NCBI GenBank assembly: GCA_902388495.1
Contig: CABMPP010000016.1
Location: forward strand, 23,776 to 87,775
From: an uncultured Bacteroides sp.
GTDB lineage: Bacteria; Bacteroidota; Bacteroidia; Bacteroidales; Bacteroidaceae
DNA length: 64,000 bases
Direction of reading: 5' to 3'
In this document: positions 61,774-64,000 of the stretch, piece by piece
How the letters are laid out: each line of letters starts with the position of its first letter
How positions within the stretch are numbered: the first letter of the stretch is position 1
Program-made: the position numbers and the translations under genes
The notes under the pieces: generated by a model
What the model saw: the letters and a program-made list of their open reading frames with translations, nothing else
The model's database searches: none
Told to the model about the DNA's origin: nothing

Positions 61774-62469
61774 ATGAGTTTGGAGAGTGTTTTAATCGTT
61801 TCAGAAAAGACTTGGAATAAGAAATTACTTTGTTGTCTTCAATCAACAATGCCTCAATATTCTTTTTACTTAATATCCAAGAAAGAGGATTTTACAATTG
61901 AACGGATTGATTCAATATCACCGGTTAAAATATTTATTCCGCACTGGTCTTATATTATTCCTCCTTCTATTTTTAAACAATATGAGTGTATATTATTTCA
62001 TATGACAGATTTGCCTTATGGACGTGGGGAAAGTCCGTTGCAAAACCTTATAGTTAGAGGATTAACAGCGACAAAACTCTCGGCGCTTCGTGTAGAGGCG
62101 GGTTTGGATACAGGACCGGTTTATCTGAAAATGGATTTATCTTTATTGGGAACTGCCGAAGAAATCTTTATTAGAGCTAATGATCAGATTGAAAAAATGA
62201 TATTTGATATCCTTCAAAATGATTTGCAGCCAATGCCACAAGTTGGTGAGCCTGTTATATTTAAGAGACGTAAGCCAGAACAAAGTGACATGAATGAGTT
62301 AGAAAAAATTGAGGATGTTTTAATTATATCCGTATGTTGGATGCGGAAGGATACCCCCCATGCCTATATTGAAAAGGGTGCTTTCAAATATGAATTTACA
62401 TGTGCTTCCATCAAAGCGGATGGCAGCATTATAGCTGACGTAAAAATCACAAAGAATAATTATGGATAA
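61774..62469 (+). CDS. Formyltransferase-like sugar N-formyltransferase
   Basis: 231 residues resembling the catalytic domain of methionyl-tRNA formyltransferase and sugar N-formyltransferases. LFHMTDLPYGRGESPLQNLI holds the conserved His and the Pro-x-x-x-Gly loop, and EAGLDTGPVYLK the catalytic Asp. The Asn two residues before the His in standard enzymes (NxH) is Leu here. It would use N10-formyl-tetrahydrofolate to formylate an amino sugar. Overlaps pseI by 8 bp. Confidence 0.78.
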   Translation: MSLESVLIVSEKTWNKKLLCCLQSTMPQYSFYLISKKEDFTIERIDSISPVKIFIPHWSYIIPPSIFKQYECILFHMTDLPYGRGESPLQNLIVRGLTATKLSALRVEAGLDTGPVYLKMDLSLLGTAEEIFIRANDQIEKMIFDILQNDLQPMPQVGEPVIFKRRKPEQSDMNELEKIEDVLIISVCWMRKDTPHAYIEKGAFKYEFTCASIKADGSIIADVKITKNNYG

Positions 62470-63472
62470 AACATTTATTATAGCTGAACTCTCGGCAAAT
62501 CATAATCATAATAAGAAAGTTGCTCTTGATACTGTTCGTGCTGCAAAGAAATGTGGTGCAGATGCTGTAAAGATACAGACTTATACTGCAGATACTATGA
62601 CTATTGACAGTAATAAAGAATGGTTTAAGATTCATGGTACTATTTGGAATGGAGAAAATCTGTATCATTTGTATCAGAAGGCATACACTCCATGGGAATG
62701 GCATGAGGAAATTTTTCATGTAGCTAAGGAAGAAGGACTAATTTGTTTTTCTACTCCTTTTGACAGGAGTGCGGTTGATTTTTTGGAGACATTAAATAAT
62801 CCGATCTATAAAATTGCTTCTTTTGAGATAACCGATATAGAGTTGATAAAATATGCAGCCTCTAAAGGTAAACCTATGATTATTTCTACCGGTATTGCTA
62901 CAGTGGATGACATAAATCTGGCTCTGCAAGCATGTACGAGTGTAGGAAATGAGCAGGTAACTCTTTTGAAATGTACATCCGCTTATCCGGCTCAGGTTTC
63001 CGATGCCAACTTGTCTGTAATTACAGATATGCAAAAGCGTTTTCAAGTTCCGGTGGGATTGTCGGATCATACAATAGGAACTACCGTTTCCATAGCTTCG
63101 GTTGCTATGGGAGCCACTGTGATAGAGAAACATTTTATCATGGATCGCAAAATAGGAGGGCCTGATGCTTCGTTCTCAATGGAACCTGATGAATTTGCTT
63201 TAATGGTGAAGCAGGTAAGAGAGGTTGAAGCTGCCATAGGGCAGGTTTCTTATCCTGTAGATGTTACAAAGATAAAAGGACGTGAATTCTGTCGTTCCTT
63301 ATTTGTTGTGAACAATATGAAGGCCGGTGATCTTTTTGATAAAAATAACATCCGTTCGATACGTCCGGGAAATGGATTGGAACCTAAATACTTAAATGAT
63401 GTCTTAGGAAAAAGGGCTGCTCGTAACATTGAAAGAGGTACTCCTTTGAGCTTTAATGATATATTAGAATAA
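62462..63472 (+). CDS. pseI: Pseudaminic acid synthase
   Basis: 336-residue NeuB-family enzyme condensing the 6-deoxy-hexosamine with phosphoenolpyruvate. TIM barrel with FIIAELSANHNHNKKVALDT, KIQTYTADTMTID, LLKCTSAYPAQVSDAN and GLSDHTIGTTV, then a C-terminal SAF/antifreeze-like domain (FCRSLFVVNNMKAGDLFDKNNIRSIRPGNGL). PseI features rather than sialic NeuB fit the surrounding pse genes. Last gene of the tightly overlapped set. Confidence 0.92.
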   Translation: MDKTFIIAELSANHNHNKKVALDTVRAAKKCGADAVKIQTYTADTMTIDSNKEWFKIHGTIWNGENLYHLYQKAYTPWEWHEEIFHVAKEEGLICFSTPFDRSAVDFLETLNNPIYKIASFEITDIELIKYAASKGKPMIISTGIATVDDINLALQACTSVGNEQVTLLKCTSAYPAQVSDANLSVITDMQKRFQVPVGLSDHTIGTTVSIASVAMGATVIEKHFIMDRKIGGPDASFSMEPDEFALMVKQVREVEAAIGQVSYPVDVTKIKGREFCRSLFVVNNMKAGDLFDKNNIRSIRPGNGLEPKYLNDVLGKRAARNIERGTPLSFNDILE

Positions 63473-63570
63473 TTTTTTATATGATATTTTCCAATAAACG
63501 CATTGTGGACTAGGACATTCAATATCTTTTTATTAATTTAGTATTAGCATAAACTCTAAAACATAGTTTT

Positions 63571-63885
63571 ATGAATCGCAAAGAATTGCTAGATCGTCTA
63601 AAATATATGATAAAGAGTGTTGCCCCGGGTTCTCAAGCTATTTTTTATGGTTCTGAGGCGCGTGGAGAGGCAAAACAGAATAGTGACATTGATATCCTGA
63701 TTTTGGTTGATAAAGATGCATTGTCTCCTGTAGAGGAGGATGTCATTACTGCTCCGATCTATGATTTAGAAATAGAGACAGGCACTATTATTAGTCCGAT
63801 TGTGATGACTCGTAAAGCCTGGGATGCAGCAAAGAGAAAGACAATGTTTTATTATAATGTAATGAAAAACGGTGTGCTGCTGTGA
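63571..63885 (+). CDS. MNT-type nucleotidyltransferase domain protein
   Basis: 104 residues with the minimal nucleotidyltransferase motif IFYGSEARGEAKQNSDIDILI (Gly-Ser, then Asp-x-Asp). Such proteins commonly pair with HEPN toxins, but no HEPN gene precedes it and the next gene downstream is on the other strand. It starts 98 bp after pseI, so it may have its own transcript. Confidence 0.85.
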   Translation: MNRKELLDRLKYMIKSVAPGSQAIFYGSEARGEAKQNSDIDILILVDKDALSPVEEDVITAPIYDLEIETGTIISPIVMTRKAWDAAKRKTMFYYNVMKNGVLL

Positions 63886-63896
63886 TAGGGAGCCTT

Positions 63897-64000
63897 TTAC
63901 AGCCCCCTATACTCTCTTTCCGCATTGAAGCAAGGACAAGGTTTCATTGGATTCAAATCATGATGCCCTACAATCAGTGCACGTGGAAAGATGCGTTTCA
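63897..64000 (-). CDS. C-terminus of an N-acetylmuramoyl-L-alanine amidase-like protein (cut by window end)
   Basis: The minus strand is open from the window edge to a stop at 63897-63899, encoding RALIVGHHDLNPMKPCPCF and a short tail ending EYRGL. The GHHDL and CPCF elements match the last zinc-ligand region of T7-lysozyme-like amidases that are frequent in Bacteroides. Only about 34 residues are visible. Convergent with the MNT gene; a small ATAGGG/CCCTAT hairpin lies at 63885-63910. Confidence 0.65.
   Translation of the reverse strand, partial: KRIFPRALIVGHHDLNPMKPCPCFNAEREYRGL

Overview
The window is chromosomal DNA of a gut Bacteroides (Bacteroidales). The evidence is the set of Bacteroides-type promoters (-33 TTTG, about 19 nt, -7 TAnnTTTG), SusC/SusD and other TonB-dependent outer-membrane proteins, an Na+-translocating NQR operon, and a capsule locus opened by UpxY/UpxZ behind an invertible promoter. 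The species cannot be named from the sequence alone. No rRNA, tRNA, CRISPR array, insertion sequence or integrase was found.

Layout. 1-5.5 kb: M16 zinc protease (cut by the left edge), an ECF sigma factor broken by one extra T, and a carboxyltransferase subunit of the OadA/PycB type. 5.5-10.3 kb: PAS histidine kinase, family 2 glycosyltransferase, Omp85-like barrel. 10.4-18.1 kb: secreted C1 aminopeptidase and the complete nqrABCDEF operon. 18.1-23.4 kb: DEAD-box helicase, then serC-serA-small membrane protein-DUF1015 (serine biosynthesis). 23.4-29.7 kb: an ECF sigma/membrane regulator pair facing a DUF6249 gene across two matching ECF-type promoters, a flavoprotein, glycerate kinase, YigZ, and a HpaII-like restriction endonuclease with no methyltransferase, coupled to a nitroreductase. 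29.7-35 kb: an operon of ABC ATPase, permease, GntR regulator, a 39-residue membrane protein and an outer-membrane receptor, then hemolysin III. 35-40.3 kb: gcvP, MBL hydrolase, rsmG and a DUF3298 lipoprotein in one operon. 40.4-50.4 kb: a copper-type P-ATPase lacking its actuator domain, an AraC regulator, a TonB receptor and a SusC/SusD pair without degradative enzymes. 50.4-51.1 kb: lipB.

51.1-64 kb is the start of a surface polysaccharide locus. A segment bounded by 27-bp inverted repeats carries a well-formed promoter that currently points away from upxY, so this copy appears to be in the OFF orientation. Behind it are upxY, upxZ and a pseudaminic-acid pathway (pseB, pseC, pseF, pseG, a pseH-like acetyltransferase, pseI). 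Inserted in it are an acyl carrier protein, a FabG-like reductase, a FabH-like synthase and a formyltransferase. The simplest reading is a nonulosonic acid carrying 3-hydroxyacyl (probably 3-hydroxybutyryl) and formyl groups, made only when the promoter is ON. An MNT nucleotidyltransferase and the end of a convergent amidase gene close the window.

The observations most worth following are the OFF promoter, the acyl/formyl cassette inside the pse locus, the orphan HpaII-like nuclease behind a 21-bp-period dyad array, the P-ATPase without an A domain, the frameshifted sigma factor, and the paired ECF promoters.
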